In this document: positions 32,842 through 42,794 of the stretch, in pieces
Position numbering within the stretch: the stretch's first letter is position 1
Layout: every line of letters begins with the position of its first letter
Source of the DNA: Sinorhizobium psoraleae
GTDB lineage: Bacteria > Pseudomonadota > Alphaproteobacteria > Rhizobiales > Rhizobiaceae
NCBI RefSeq assembly: GCF_013283645.1
Contig: NZ_JABEKV010000002.1
Span: 503,798 to 567,797, forward strand
Direction of reading: 5' to 3'
DNA length: 64,000 nt
Notes under the pieces: generated by a model
Database searches by the model: none
What the model saw: only the letters and a program-made list of their open reading frames with translations
What the model was told of the DNA's origin: nothing
Position numbers and translations under genes: made by a program

Positions 32842-35007
32842 TTATCCCGCGATCTTCGAGAAATCGGCGACCGCCCCGGTGGCGGATCGGATGAGCCCCA
32901 GCAACGCCAGGCGGTTAGCGCGGATCGCCGCGTCATCGTCATTCACCAGGACATCATCGAAGAATTGATCGACCGGCTCTCGCAGTCTCGACAACGCCGC
33001 CATGGCCGAGCGGAAGTCCTCTTTCACGATCGCGTCACGGGCATCGCCGGTTGCGATCTTGATCGATGCGTGAAGGGTCCTTTCGGCGTCGAGTTTGAAC
33101 AGCCGTTCGTCGACGGAAGCGGCGACCTCCGTGCCCTTTTTCTCCTCCGCCGCCAGAATCTGCGTTGCACGCTTGGTGCCAGCCAGCAGGTTCTTCCCCT
33201 CTTCGGCCGTGATGAATGCCGTCAGGGCTTCGACGCGCCGCGCGATCAGCAGCAGATCGTCGGCGTCCGATGTCAACACCGCGTCGATCAGATCATAGCG
33301 GGCTCCGAGATCGCGCAGGTAGACTTTCAATCGGTCGTGGAAGAAGGCGAGAAGGTCGGCAGAAACATCGCCGGCGACCTCCGGCCTCTGTGCCTTGAGC
33401 CCCGCGAGCGCAACATCGAAAGCCGGCCGAAGCGACAGCCGCGTTTTACCTTCCAGAATGAGGCGGATCACGCCGAGTGCGGCGCGGCGCAACGCATAGG
33501 GATCTTTCGAGCCCGTCGGCTTTTCGTCGATCGCCCAGAAGCCGACGAGGGTGTCGAGCTTGTCGGCAAGCGCGACCGTCACCGCAATGGGGTCGGTCGG
33601 CACGCGATCGGAGGGACCTTGCGGCTTGTAATGATCCTCGATCGCATTGGCGACGGCGGCCGCTTCGCCCTGCAGCACCGCATATTTATGACCCATGATG
33701 CCCTGGAGCTCAGGGAATTCCCCCACGGCCTCGGTACGCAGATCCGCCTTGGCGAGCACGGTGGCGCGGTCGACCTGAGCCACATCAGCACCAGTGACAT
33801 TGGCAAGTTCTGCGGCCAGCGCACGGATGCGGGCGACGCGTTCGCCCTGCGTTCCGAGCTTGGCGTGGAAGGTGACATTCAACGCATCGAGCTTTGCCAT
33901 GCGCTGGTCGAGCGGCTTCTTGAGGTCGAGCCCGAATTTCACCGCGGACAGCGTGAGCGTGTCGAGATCCGGCAAGTTGCCCTGGTCCCGCTTCCAGAAA
34001 TGCGCCGCATCCGAAAGGCGCGCGCGCACAACCTTGCCGTTGCCGTGGACGATTTCCTTGCCACCGTCCTTGGCCTCGATATTCGACACGAGGATGAACT
34101 TGTTCGACAGCGTTTCGGCGCCCGGCTCGCGCGTGACGAAGCACTTCTGGTTGGTTTTGATCGTCAGGCGGATGATCTCCGACGGGATTTCGAGGTAGCT
34201 CTCCTCGAAGCTTCCCATCAGCACCTGCGGCCATTCGACGAGACCCGACACTTCCTCGAGCAGGCCATCGTCCTCGACGAGCTCAAGACCGCTGGCAAAG
34301 GCAACGTTGTGGGCGTCGGCGGCGATGATCTCCTTGCGGCACTCGGCATCGAGCACGACTTTCGCCTTATCGAGCTTCTCGGCGTAATCGGCAAATCGGC
34401 GAACGGTGATCGCCTCCGGTGCATGGAAGCGGTGACCGTAGGTCACGTTGGAGGCGACGATGCCGTCGACCTCGAAGGGAATTACCGTGGTTTCCTCCGT
34501 TTCGGAACCGAAGGTGCACACGATCGACTGGAGCGGGCGAACCCAGCGCAGGCTTCCAGGTCTCGCGGAGGCGGCACCGGAGCGCATCGATTTCGGCCAT
34601 GGAAAATTGCGGATGATCGGCGGCATTGCCTCGGCGATGATCTCCTCGGCCGGCCGGCCCGGCTTGAGGATATGAGCGACGTAAAATTCCCCCTTCTTCG
34701 GGTCGCTATGGACATGGGCCTCGCTGATGGAGGAAAGACCCGCGCCACGCAGGAAGCCTTCGATCGCCTTTTCGTTCGCGTCGGTGCGCGGGCCCTTGCG
34801 CTCCTCCCGGATATCGGCGGAGCGCGCATTCAGGCCGCGGATGTCGAGCGTCAGCCGGCGCGGCGTCCAGTATTCGCGCGCGCCTTCATAGGTCAGACCT
34901 GCCTCGACCAGCGCGTCCGTCACAAGCTTCTTCAGGTCGCCCGCCGCCTTGCGCTGCATGCGAGCGGGAATTTCTTCGGAGCGCAGTTCGATAAGAAGAT
35001 CGGGCAT
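32842..35007 (-). CDS. glyS: Glycyl-tRNA synthetase, beta subunit
   Basis: A 721-residue beta subunit of the bacterial alpha2-beta2 glycyl-tRNA synthetase, needed for tRNA binding and aminoacylation. It begins [18 protein letters not shown], the conserved N-terminus, and shows [19 protein letters not shown]-type segment [20 protein letters not shown] and [19 protein letters not shown] (~residues 490-508), with the C-terminal DALR-like anticodon-binding region after ~590. Length is slightly above the usual ~690. The alpha subunit gene glyQ lies 3.1 kb upstream on the same strand, separated by lemA and a DUF2207 gene, so the two subunits are not adjacent here. Confidence 0.96.
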   Translation of the reverse strand: MPDLLIELRSEEIPARMQRKAAGDLKKLVTDALVEAGLTYEGAREYWTPRRLTLDIRGLNARSADIREERKGPRTDANEKAIEGFLRGAGLSSISEAHVHSDPKKGEFYVAHILKPGRPAEEIIAEAMPPIIRNFPWPKSMRSGAASARPGSLRWVRPLQSIVCTFGSETEETTVIPFEVDGIVASNVTYGHRFHAPEAITVRRFADYAEKLDKAKVVLDAECRKEIIAADAHNVAFASGLELVEDDGLLEEVSGLVEWPQVLMGSFEESYLEIPSEIIRLTIKTNQKCFVTREPGAETLSNKFILVSNIEAKDGGKEIVHGNGKVVRARLSDAAHFWKRDQGNLPDLDTLTLSAVKFGLDLKKPLDQRMAKLDALNVTFHAKLGTQGERVARIRALAAELANVTGADVAQVDRATVLAKADLRTEAVGEFPELQGIMGHKYAVLQGEAAAVANAIEDHYKPQGPSDRVPTDPIAVTVALADKLDTLVGFWAIDEKPTGSKDPYALRRAALGVIRLILEGKTRLSLRPAFDVALAGLKAQRPEVAGDVSADLLAFFHDRLKVYLRDLGARYDLIDAVLTSDADDLLLIARRVEALTAFITAEEGKNLLAGTKRATQILAAEEKKGTEVAASVDERLFKLDAERTLHASIKIATGDARDAIVKEDFRSAMAALSRLREPVDQFFDDVLVNDDDAAIRANRLALLGLIRSATGAVADFSKIAG

Positions 35008-35108
35008 GGGACTCTAGACTTTGTTCTGTTCCGGACGGTTGCGGCGGACTTAGCAAGCTCCGATGAAAAAGTCACCAAGCCCGGCAAGAAATCGGCCGCT
35101 AATCGGCA

Positions 35109-37046
35109 CTACCAGCCGCCACCGCCGCCGCCACCACCGCCGCCTCCGGAAAAGCCTCCGCCGGAGGAAAAGCCCGAGGACGAGCTCTTGGGCGGAGGCG
35201 GCAAGGACGACGTCATGGTATCCGCCATCGAACCGGCGAAACCGCCGATCCTGTCGCCGAACGAACCCGGGCCAAAGGAGTCGCCGTGATACCAGTTCGG
35301 TTGGTAGGCAGCGGCAGCAGCACCCGCGGATGCGGCAAGCAGCCAGCGGTCGAACGTCTCCGTCCATGGCTTTTCGACGCCGAGCGCCACTGCGTAGGGC
35401 AACAGTGTCTCGAAATGGCGGGGCGACATTTCCGGCGCGCCCTGGAGGTTCATCCGATCCTTCTCGGCGAGTGTCATGTACTGCCGGAGCCCGTCGATCC
35501 CGTCCATCATCCGTGCGCCAAGCGGGGTCGGCGCGCCCATAAGGAAGAAGAAGAGCACATTGACGAGCACGATGCCGCCAACCGCGAAGAGCAACGGCAG
35601 GTCGTCCACGCCAGTCGCCGAGAAGACGATGGCAGCTAGGACTCCGGAAAATATCGTGAGGAACACGAATGCGAAGAAGGCCAGGACCACGATCGACATG
35701 ATGCGGCGTGCGAGGCTCGATCCGCGCCGGAACGACTTGCCGAACGAGACGGCGAAAATCGAGACGAAAAAGGCGATGAAAACCGGCACGATGACCAGCG
35801 GAATGCTTTCCTCGCTCAGATCTCCGAAGATGAAGAGCGCCGCCAAGGCAAGCACGGAGAGCAGAACGCCGCCGACAATATAGGCTGTGTTGGCGCGATA
35901 GTACTTGCCGCGATGCTCCCGCTCGATCGAACTGCGGAACGCGGATCCCGCCGCCTCGACTTTCGTCCCGTTCGCCCGATCAATCGTGAGCTTGCCACCG
36001 GCCGTCCCGATCGCCTTCATCAACGTGGCCTCGCCGGTGGGCAGCTTTTCCGCTCCCGCCTTGCCCGTCGCGGTGATGACGATCGCCTTCTTCAGGTCCT
36101 CGAGAACGACGTGTCCCTTGACCGCCAGGCTGAGCGCGGCGGCCGACAGCGCCGTCCACCCCTCTCCGGAGAAACCCTTGTTGTCGACGTAATTTACCAG
36201 CGCCGGCGAAATGCCGTCCGGCGCATCCCAGCGCGGCACCATCACACCGCGCGCAGGATCCCGACCGACACGCACCCAGGCGCGCCCATAATAGAGCGTA
36301 ACGAGGACAAGGCCTGCACCGGCAATGACCAGGGCCAGGTGATCACGCAGCCACCAGATGTTTTCCCGAGATGCGCTTGGCCGGTCGATGCTGCCCTTCG
36401 GCAGCTTGACCGCAATCGTCAGGCCCTCCTGCGGGCGCAGCCGGCGCGTGGTGGCGAAGAAGATTTCGTCGCCCTCCTCCACCGCCCGAGCATCCTTTCC
36501 TGTCGCGCCGTGACCGCCAGTGAATACGTCGAGCGCTTGCGACTTGACGCCTTGCGGCAACGTCACGGTGGCCGTTGCCTCCTCTATCGGGAAGGCCCAT
36601 TCGGTTCCCGTCACATTCCAGTAGAGTTCGTCGTGATCGTCGAAGAATCGTATTTGCCGACTGGTCTCGTAGGTAATCTGAAACGTGTGTTCACCACGTG
36701 GCAGAAACACGTCGGCCTTGCCCGTGTAAATGCGGATGCCGCCGGTGATGGCCTCGGTACGGTAGGCTTCTTCCTCGCCGTCGCGCTCGACCGAGACGAG
36801 GTCGAAATCCACCTTGCTGCGACGTCCGTTCGCGTCGACGAAGGTCAGCGGGAAATCGCGATAGATGCCGCGCTTTATCTGGTTGCCCTCGACATTGGCC
36901 GTGATCGTCTCGGTCACGGTGAGCGTGCCGTCCTTCGCGACCTCGATGACCGAATGGTAGGACGAGATAATCTCTTCCGCGGATGCAGCCGGCGGCCAAG
37001 CAAACACGAGAAGAACAAGCGCAAGCGCTGCGGAAAACCGCTTCAT
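35109..37046 (-). CDS. DUF2207 family membrane protein
   Basis: A 645-residue protein with signal peptide ([17 protein letters not shown], cleavage near residue 23). The N-terminal DUF2207 domain (~24-240) includes [20 protein letters not shown] and RGIYRDFPL; one TM segment follows (~247-268), then a cytoplasmic part with three more hydrophobic segments around 410-500. The C-terminus is a glycine tract ([12 protein letters not shown] and so on, ending in W), a common tail in this family. ATG 37046 has AAAGGAAA upstream. It is 22 bases downstream of lemA; LemA and DUF2207 proteins are often encoded together and may act together at the envelope. Biochemical function is not known. Confidence 0.88.
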   Translation of the reverse strand: MKRFSAALALVLLVFAWPPAASAEEIISSYHSVIEVAKDGTLTVTETITANVEGNQIKRGIYRDFPLTFVDANGRRSKVDFDLVSVERDGEEEAYRTEAITGGIRIYTGKADVFLPRGEHTFQITYETSRQIRFFDDHDELYWNVTGTEWAFPIEEATATVTLPQGVKSQALDVFTGGHGATGKDARAVEEGDEIFFATTRRLRPQEGLTIAVKLPKGSIDRPSASRENIWWLRDHLALVIAGAGLVLVTLYYGRAWVRVGRDPARGVMVPRWDAPDGISPALVNYVDNKGFSGEGWTALSAAALSLAVKGHVVLEDLKKAIVITATGKAGAEKLPTGEATLMKAIGTAGGKLTIDRANGTKVEAAGSAFRSSIEREHRGKYYRANTAYIVGGVLLSVLALAALFIFGDLSEESIPLVIVPVFIAFFVSIFAVSFGKSFRRGSSLARRIMSIVVLAFFAFVFLTIFSGVLAAIVFSATGVDDLPLLFAVGGIVLVNVLFFFLMGAPTPLGARMMDGIDGLRQYMTLAEKDRMNLQGAPEMSPRHFETLLPYAVALGVEKPWTETFDRWLLAASAGAAAAAYQPNWYHGDSFGPGSFGDRIGGFAGSMADTMTSSLPPPPKSSSSGFSSGGGFSGGGGGGGGGGGW

Positions 37047-37068
37047 CGCAATTTCCTTTTCCGCACCG

Positions 37069-37617
37069 TCAGAATTTGACCGATGGCACTGCCCGATCCG
37101 CTTCGTTGGTGATCTCGAAATAGCTGGCCTTGGCAAACCGGAAGGCGTTCGCGATCAGATTGGACGGGAAACTCTCGACCTTGACGTTGAGGTCACGGGC
37201 TGCGCCGTTGTAATAGCGCCGCGACATCTGGATCTCGCCCTCGATCGTCTCCAGCGAGCGCTGGAGTTCCGCGAAATTTTCGTTGGCCTTGAGATCCGGA
37301 TAGGCTTCGGCGAGAGCAAAGAGCTTGCCGAGCGCCTGCGAAAGCGCCCCTTCCACCGCCGCACGGGCGGTGACATCGCCCTGCGGCAACGCTTGGGCTC
37401 GATTGCGCAATGCGACGATCTCCTCGAGCGTCGACTTTTCGTGCGCCGCATACCCCTTCACAGTCTCGATCAGGTTGGGGATCAGATCGGCGCGCCGCTT
37501 CAATTGCACATCGATGCCGGACCAGGCCTCTTCGGCGACCTGCCGCGCCTTCACGAGGCCGTTATAGACAAAAACCAGATACAGGATCACCGCGACGCCG
37601 ATTGCCAGCCCAATCAT
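37069..37617 (-). CDS. lemA: LemA family protein
   Basis: A 182-residue protein with one N-terminal membrane helix ([21 protein letters not shown]) and a coiled-coil helical domain. Family motifs are [20 protein letters not shown] (~residues 18-37), [20 protein letters not shown] (~38-57) and the C-terminal [20 protein letters not shown] (~134-153). AAGGAGGGG lies before ATG 37617. Followed 22 bases later by the DUF2207 gene. LemA proteins are envelope-associated and their role is unclear. The pair sits between glyQ and glyS. Confidence 0.92.
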   Translation of the reverse strand: MIGLAIGVAVILYLVFVYNGLVKARQVAEEAWSGIDVQLKRRADLIPNLIETVKGYAAHEKSTLEEIVALRNRAQALPQGDVTARAAVEGALSQALGKLFALAEAYPDLKANENFAELQRSLETIEGEIQMSRRYYNGAARDLNVKVESFPSNLIANAFRFAKASYFEITNEADRAVPSVKF

Positions 37618-38131
37618 GAAAGCCCCTCCTTGAGAATCCGCCAGAGATTAGCCGCCGGCTTTTCAGCTTGAAAGGCATTTTTGCAATCAAAGCAATGGGT
37701 GAGCGCGAAGTTGGGAAGCGGCCCGTCGGCTCGACGCGGAGTGCAAAACCCGCCAATCGAGATATTCACGGCCGGCAGAAATGAAGCTGTTCCGCCGGGA
37801 ACGGCGGCGAAACCAGCGATCGGCGAAAGTCGTCTTATCGAAGAACTCAAGACGCAAAGCCCACGGCCATGAATACGCTCTCTACTCTCATCAACGCGAT
37901 CGCCTTCACAGCCCTCTTCGTTGCGTACGAGGGCGGAAGCCATAGCGACAGGCCGAGCGGCGTGCGTCGGGCGCTACAGACCTACGCCGGACAAGGATCC
38001 TCCGGTGCATTTCCAGTAACGGGTTTTCTGTGGTCGGATTCGCGCCCTTGCGAGCGATCTGATCGCTCGCCCGAATGCCCGGAGCTGGCCGCCCGCACGA
38101 ACGAGATGGACGAAATCCGGCAGCCCACCGA
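37618..38131. other. Intergenic region between glyQ and lemA, possible small gene
   Basis: About 510 bases with no firmly recognised feature. It must hold the lemA promoter. A plus-strand frame from ATG 37869 to 38228 (119 codons, start MNTLSTLINAIAFTALFVAYEG, membrane-like for ~20 residues) has no Shine-Dalgarno site and overlaps the glyQ end in antisense; I do not call it as a gene. A minus-strand frame ending at 37614 overlaps the lemA start by ATGA but has atypical codon use. Confidence 0.4.
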
Positions 38132-39094
38132 CTATGCTGCTTCCCTGCTCCAGTTGGCGCCGCCGGCGTCAGTCAGCAGGAACGCCTCGCCGCAGGCCTT
38201 TGCCAGCGTGCGAACGCGCAAGATATAGCTCTGGCGCTCCGTGACGGAGATCACGCCGCGCGCATCCAGCAGGTTGAAGACGTGGCTCGCCTTGATGCAC
38301 TGGTCATAGGCCGGGAAAACACATTTATGCAGGCGGTTATTGCTGCTGTCGCCGGGCGCGCCGGCGGCAAGCAGAGCCAGACACTCCTTTTCGGCGTCGA
38401 TGAAATGCTGGTGAAGCATCGTCGTGTTGGCATATTCGAAATTGTGCCGCGAATATTCCTGCTCGGCCTGCAGGAAAACGTCGCCATAGCTGATCTTTTC
38501 GGCACCCTCGCGGCCGTTGAAATTCAGGTCGTAAACATTATCGACACCCTGGACATACATGGCCAGGCGCTCAAGACCATAGGTCAGCTCGCCGGCAACG
38601 GGCGAGCATTCGATGCCGCAGACCTGCTGGAAATAGGTGAACTGCGACACTTCCATGCCGTCGCACCAGCATTCCCAGCCGAGACCCCAGGCGCCGAGCG
38701 TCGGGCTCTCCCAATCATCCTCGACGAAGCGGATGTCGTGCAGCAGAGGGTCGAGGCCGATCGCCTCGAGCGAGCCGAGATAGAGTTCCTGCAGGTTGGA
38801 CGGATTCGGCTTCAGAAGCACCTGGTACTGGTAGTAGTGCTGAAGCCGGTTCGGGTTCTCGCCGTAGCGTCCATCGGTCGGGCGACGTGACGGCTGGACG
38901 TAAGCCGCACGCCACGGCTTCGGCCCGAGCGCGCGCAGCGTCGTCGCCGGATGGAATGTACCGGCGCCAACCTCCATGTCGTAAGGCTGCAGCACGGCGC
39001 AACCCTTGTCGGCCCAATAGTTGTGCAGCGTCAGGATCAGGGCCTGAAAGGAGCGCTTCGGGTTCATGTGGTCCGGAAGGGAGGCGGTGGTCAT
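38132..39094 (-). CDS. glyQ: Glycyl-tRNA synthetase, alpha subunit
   Basis: A 320-residue catalytic alpha subunit that forms glycyl-adenylate and works with GlyS. ATG 39094 gives [20 protein letters not shown]; the frame open to 39148 is unlikely to be used. Class II synthetase features: [20 protein letters not shown] (~residues 24-43), [19 protein letters not shown] (~70-88, motif 2), and [20 protein letters not shown] (~165-184, motif 3). A CTTGAC at 39151-39156 on the minus strand could be part of the promoter. The beta subunit gene glyS is 3.1 kb downstream, beyond lemA and DUF2207. Confidence 0.96.
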   Translation of the reverse strand: MTTASLPDHMNPKRSFQALILTLHNYWADKGCAVLQPYDMEVGAGTFHPATTLRALGPKPWRAAYVQPSRRPTDGRYGENPNRLQHYYQYQVLLKPNPSNLQELYLGSLEAIGLDPLLHDIRFVEDDWESPTLGAWGLGWECWCDGMEVSQFTYFQQVCGIECSPVAGELTYGLERLAMYVQGVDNVYDLNFNGREGAEKISYGDVFLQAEQEYSRHNFEYANTTMLHQHFIDAEKECLALLAAGAPGDSSNNRLHKCVFPAYDQCIKASHVFNLLDARGVISVTERQSYILRVRTLAKACGEAFLLTDAGGANWSREAA

Positions 39095-39206
39095 GGGATC
39101 GTCCGAATTCTTCGAAATTTGCCGGACAGGTGCCATGCCGCACGGCAAGGGTCAAGCGTCTTGCCCGATCCCGTGTCCTGGTCCAGTCGGGACAAGGCGT
39201 GAACCT

Positions 39207-39398
39207 TCACTCGTCGTCGCGCTTCAGGCGGTATTCTCCGGTCTTCGGGTCCTTGACAAGGGTTCCATTGGCACCTGTCTGTTGCTCGCGGCGCAGCCGC
39301 TCGCGCTGCCGCGCCAGCTTCTCGGCGTCAGAAATGAATTTCCGATACCCGATCCAGGCGATAATACCGATAATCAGGAGCAGGATAATCTGCGGCAT
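39207..39398 (-). CDS. Small single-pass membrane protein
   Basis: A 63-residue protein with one N-terminal membrane helix (MPQIILLLIIGIIAWIGYRK) followed by a charged amphipathic segment (AEKLARQRERLRREQQ) and a C-terminal motif TLVKDPKTGEYRLKRDD. ATG 39398 is chosen over the longer frame because of a perfect AGAGGAGGAA site just upstream. Small proteins of this shape occur beside S49 protease genes and glyQ in related rhizobia. The C-terminal DPKTGEY stretch resembles conserved tails of alphaproteobacterial membrane proteins of unknown role. Confidence 0.75.
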   Translation of the reverse strand: MPQIILLLIIGIIAWIGYRKFISDAEKLARQRERLRREQQTGANGTLVKDPKTGEYRLKRDDE

Positions 39399-39447
39399 CG
39401 TTCCTCCTCTGCACGCTTCATCCGATCGAACGCGGTGCCGGCGAAGC

Positions 39448-39490
39448 AATGCAGCCTTTCAAAGTGTAACAGCGACCCTGTACGCCTGAC
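39448..39490. repeat. Decayed RIME-like fragment
   Basis: AATGCAGCCTTTCAAAGTG then TAACAGCGACCCTGTACGCCTGAC matches the centre of the RIME-like element at 19734 (ATGCAGAAATTCAAAGTG then CTACAGCGTCCTTTGCGCGTCTGAT) with substitutions. No palindrome remains intact. Confidence 0.5.
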
Positions 39491-39516
39491 CAGATGCGAG
39501 GGTGGAGGAGCCGGAT

Positions 39517-40383
39517 CTAAAGCCCGTATCGCGCCCACAGCGCCCTTTCTTCGAGTGCGTCGGCGAGGCCCGCGGCGGCCGACGCGGCCAAGGGCGCCGC
39601 GATTGCGCCGGCGACGGCCGCACCCGGTTGGCGGCGGCCGAAGAGACTGCGTGCCGGCTGGATCAATTCGAGCCGTGCTTTTGCCCCATAACGTCTCTTC
39701 ACCTCTCCGCGCATGTCGCCGAGAGCGTCGACGAGGCCGAGTTCCTGCCCCCGCCGGCCTGTCCAGAAAAGACCGGAAAAAATATCGGGATGGTCTGCGA
39801 GAAGGGTTCCCCGGCGGGTCTTCACCATCTGGATGAACGTGTCGTGGATCTCGATCTGCAAGCTCTTGAGGAACTCGACGTCACGCTCCTTTTCCGGCTG
39901 GAACGGATCAAGCACCACCTTGTTTTCGCCGGCCGTGTAGACACGCCGTTCGACGCCGATCTTCTTCAGGAGTTCCGGGAAACCGAAGCCGCCGGAGACG
40001 ACACCGATCGAGCCGACGATCGAAGTCGGATCGGCGATGATCTCGTCGCCGGCAAGCGCGATCATGTAGCCGCCGGACGCGGCCACGTCCTCGACGAAGA
40101 TCAGAACGCGTTTTTTCTTTTCTTCGGCGAGGTCGCGGATGCGCTGGTAAATCAGGCGCGACTGAACCGGCGAGCCACCAGGCGAATTGATGGAGATGGC
40201 AACGGCCGGCGCGTCCTTGAGCGAGAAGGCCTTCTCCAAAAGCGGGGCGACGGTCGCGAGATTGAGGACCGGGCGAAACTGGCCGCCGCCGGCCATGATC
40301 GCGCCGTGAAGCCGGATCGCCGGAATCGTCACCCCGTCCCTGCGAAACCGTCTCGGCATCAGCCTTTTAAAGAATCCGGCCAT
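39517..40383 (-). CDS. S49 family (SppA/SohB-like) serine protease
   Basis: A 288-residue S49-family peptidase. The signature VEDVAASGGYMIALAGDEI (~residues 115-133) includes the candidate nucleophile Ser in ASGGY; a basic partner Lys would lie in FPELLKKIGVERR (~155-167). SINSPGGSPVQSRLIYQRI (~83-101) is the preceding strand and helix. It lacks a clear N-terminal signal peptide, and length fits the short SppA/SohB form. Such enzymes degrade signal peptides or membrane proteins. GGCAGGAG lies before ATG 40383. A small membrane-protein gene follows on the same strand. Confidence 0.9.
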   Translation of the reverse strand: MAGFFKRLMPRRFRRDGVTIPAIRLHGAIMAGGGQFRPVLNLATVAPLLEKAFSLKDAPAVAISINSPGGSPVQSRLIYQRIRDLAEEKKKRVLIFVEDVAASGGYMIALAGDEIIADPTSIVGSIGVVSGGFGFPELLKKIGVERRVYTAGENKVVLDPFQPEKERDVEFLKSLQIEIHDTFIQMVKTRRGTLLADHPDIFSGLFWTGRRGQELGLVDALGDMRGEVKRRYGAKARLELIQPARSLFGRRQPGAAVAGAIAAPLAASAAAGLADALEERALWARYGL

Positions 40384-40468
40384 TTCAACTCCTGCCAGTC
40401 ACAAACCTGATCTGCATGTATGCACTGCCGTCACAAACGCAATGCCCGTTTTCGCGCCTTGCGTCTTA

Positions 40469-41242
40469 TTACCGGCGGCGATAGGCAGCGCGCCCATTGT
40501 TGAGGTCATCCACTTCCTGAGAAAAGCGGTGTGTTCCCTCGTCATGCATCACGAGCGGCGCGCGCAGGGCCAGTCGCTTGCGGCTCTGCTTGATCGCCGT
40601 CACGAGGATGCGCACGGCATTGTCGCTCGCACGTGGAAGAAGCGGCGTGATCTCTATACCGCCGAAGCGTCGACCGCATGCCGCGATGATCTCGGCGATC
40701 GATTCCGGCCGGGCAATGAGAGACAGCTGTCCGCCCGGCTTCATGATCGCCCCGGCGGTCTTGATCCACGCCTCGAAAAGATCGTCGGTCATCGCGTGAG
40801 CCTCTGCCTTGAGCCTGTCCGGCGTCTTCCGGTCCGCGGCGTCGTTGAACGGCGGGTTCATGATCACGTGATCGAAGGCGTCATCCGGCAGGCCGGCGGC
40901 GGCGCGTGCCTTGCCGCTCAGCGACACGTCGGCCTCAAGCACCGCGACTCGTGAGGCGAAGTGTGCATTCTCTGGCAATGCGAGGCTGCGGCGGGCAAAA
41001 CCGGCCATAATGGCCGAACGCTCCACCAGCAGCACTTCAGCCTCGTCGAGCCGCGAGGCGACCGCCATGCCGGCGGCGCCCGCACCGGCGCCGAGGTCTG
41101 CCACGCGGCAACGGTCGCGGCAGGACACGAGGGAGGAGAGCAGCATCGCATCCATGCCGGCTCGATGGCCCTGGCCGAGCGGCTGAATCAGGTGGAACCT
41201 GCCCCGGTGGAACGCATCCACCGTTTCCGGCATCGTCGTCAT
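40469..41242 (-). CDS. TrmN6-like SAM-dependent methyltransferase
   Basis: A 257-residue class I methyltransferase related to tRNA1(Val) A37 N6-methyltransferase (TrmN6/YfiC). The SAM-binding motif VADLGAGAGAAGMAVASRL (~residues 47-65) and the N6-adenine signature NPPFND (VIMNPPFNDA, ~123-132) are clear. ATG 41242 has TGGAGGGG upstream; the longer frame to 41326 is less likely. Next to it upstream is a DUF2007 gene on the same strand (52-base gap), and the divergent polyprenyl synthase lies beyond. Substrate is inferred from the NPPF motif and family. Confidence 0.88.
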   Translation of the reverse strand: MTTMPETVDAFHRGRFHLIQPLGQGHRAGMDAMLLSSLVSCRDRCRVADLGAGAGAAGMAVASRLDEAEVLLVERSAIMAGFARRSLALPENAHFASRVAVLEADVSLSGKARAAAGLPDDAFDHVIMNPPFNDAADRKTPDRLKAEAHAMTDDLFEAWIKTAGAIMKPGGQLSLIARPESIAEIIAACGRRFGGIEITPLLPRASDNAVRILVTAIKQSRKRLALRAPLVMHDEGTHRFSQEVDDLNNGRAAYRRR

Positions 41243-41294
41243 TGCCCCGCCCCTCCAAAGGGAAGGTCGCGAGCGGTTCGCAGAAAGGCCGAGA

Positions 41295-41516
41295 TCACTG
41301 CCGCAATTCCCTCTCCAGGCCCGCATCGATCAGGATCCGCCGCGCCCTGTCGGCATCATCATCCGCAACCAGGAAACGGCGCGGCAAAAGGCCCAGCGAA
41401 CCCTCCAGGATGCTCATGCCCTGATCGGCAATAAAGCAGCCAATGCCGGCATCCTTCATCAGGCTTTCGGCGAAGGAGAGAAGTACGGCGTCGTTCGTGC
41501 GGATCAGTTCTTTCAT
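41295..41516 (-). CDS. DUF2007 family small protein
   Basis: A 73-residue protein of DUF2007 (putative signal-transducing / DUF2007 fold). It reads MKELIRTNDAVLLSFAESLM then GIGCFIADQGMSIL and ends with ARRILIDAGLERE, the usual alternation of helix and strand. Function is unknown, but the gene is often beside the TrmN6-like methyltransferase gene, as here (same strand, 52 bases apart). It diverges from the polyprenyl synthase gene. Confidence 0.85.
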   Translation of the reverse strand: MKELIRTNDAVLLSFAESLMKDAGIGCFIADQGMSILEGSLGLLPRRFLVADDDADRARRILIDAGLERELRQ

Positions 41517-41625
41517 CCGGCTCGGTTTTCCTGTCTTATTTCAAGCAAGCGGGGCAATTCGCCTCTTGCCGCCTGAAAGCCCTCTTTCTATTGTCGAAAT
41601 CGACAACGAAACAGGAGTCCGGGCG

Positions 41626-42642
41626 TTGGGCGTAGTGATACCGCTGGAAGACAAGAAAAACAAACAGGCGTCTGTGAAGCCGCTCGTCGACCTGACCATG
41701 TCCGACATGGAACGGGTCAACCAGCTCATCCTGTCCAAGGCCGGCTCCGATGTCCAGATGATACCGGAGGTCGCCAACCATCTGATTTCGTCCGGTGGCA
41801 AACGCCTGCGCCCGATGCTGACGCTCGCCGCCGCCTCGATGTTCGGTTACGAGGGCGACGCCCACATCAAGCTCGCGACCAGCGTCGAATTCATGCACAC
41901 GGCAACGCTGTTGCACGACGATGTCGTCGACGAAAGCGATCTCCGGCGTGGAAAATCGACGGCACGCACGATCTGGGGCAACCAGGCAAGCGTGCTCGTC
42001 GGCGACTTCCTGCTCGGCCAAGCGTTCCGCATGATGGTCGATGTCGGCTCGCTCGAGGCGCTCGACGTGCTTTCGACGGCAGCCTCGGTCATTGCCGAAG
42101 GCGAAGTCCTGCAGCTTTCGGTCGCCAAGAACATGGAGACGACCGAAGACGACTACCTGCAGGTCATCCGCGCCAAGACGGCGGCACTCTTCGCCGCGGC
42201 CGCGGAAGTCGGACCGATCGTTGCAGCAACCAGCAAGGCGGACCGCAACGCGCTGAAGTCCTACGGCATGAACCTTGGTCTCGCCTTTCAATTGGTCGAC
42301 GACGTCCTCGACTACGGCGGCTCCTCGATCGATCTCGGCAAGAACATCGGCGATGATTTCCGCGAAGGCAAGATCACGCTGCCGGTCATTCTTTCCTATC
42401 GGCGCGGCACGCCGGAGGATCGCGCCTTCTGGCGGGAAGCCATCGAAGGCGGCAACAACGACGGCCCAAATCTGGAAAAAGCGCTCGGGCTCATCCGGCG
42501 TTATGGCGGGCTTACCGACACGATTGCGCGTGCGCAGCATTATGGCACGATCGCGCGTGACGCCCTTGCACCGTTGCCGGCGTCCCCCTGGAAGTCAGCA
42601 CTGGTCGAAGTGATCGATTTCTGCATCGATCGGGTAAGCTAG
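41626..42642 (+). CDS. ispB: Polyprenyl (octa/decaprenyl) diphosphate synthase
   Basis: A 338-residue trans-prenyltransferase that makes the quinone side chain. The start is TTG 41626, with AGGAG 8 bases upstream, giving MGVVIPLEDKKNKQASVKPL; longer frames run back across the divergent promoter. The first aspartate-rich motif is LLHDDVVDESDLRRGKST (~residues 97-114), and the second is QLVDDVLDYGGSS (~224-236); GGKRLRPML (~57-65) is the IPP-binding segment. In Sinorhizobium the product is expected to be decaprenyl diphosphate (Q10), so ddsA would be an equally apt name. The chain is used by UbiA (20179-21138). Confidence 0.93.
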   Translation: MGVVIPLEDKKNKQASVKPLVDLTMSDMERVNQLILSKAGSDVQMIPEVANHLISSGGKRLRPMLTLAAASMFGYEGDAHIKLATSVEFMHTATLLHDDVVDESDLRRGKSTARTIWGNQASVLVGDFLLGQAFRMMVDVGSLEALDVLSTAASVIAEGEVLQLSVAKNMETTEDDYLQVIRAKTAALFAAAAEVGPIVAATSKADRNALKSYGMNLGLAFQLVDDVLDYGGSSIDLGKNIGDDFREGKITLPVILSYRRGTPEDRAFWREAIEGGNNDGPNLEKALGLIRRYGGLTDTIARAQHYGTIARDALAPLPASPWKSALVEVIDFCIDRVS

Positions 42643-42794
42643 ACCGGCAGGCAATTCACTTTAGGAATTTCTTGCCGCATTGCGCCAAAAAAGCCATTCT
42701 GTTCCTCAAAACTTGCTTCCGGCAATTTCCGATCGATTTCCGGAACAACCAGCGATGGTGTGGCAAACGCACCGTCGGCAATGAAAGGTTTGAT

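Noticed and set aside
32839-35289. 816-codon plus-strand frame
   Set aside because: Antisense shadow of glyS running into the DUF2207 glycine tract, which gives its poly-Pro tail.
37614-37943. Minus-strand frame ending in ATGA overlap with lemA
   Set aside because: The overlap is suggestive, but codon use is atypical, there is no known family and the start has no site.
37869-38228. 119-codon plus-strand frame starting MNTLSTLINAIAFTALF
   Set aside because: The N-terminus looks membrane-like, but there is no Shine-Dalgarno site and the C-terminal third is antisense to glyQ. Kept only as a note.
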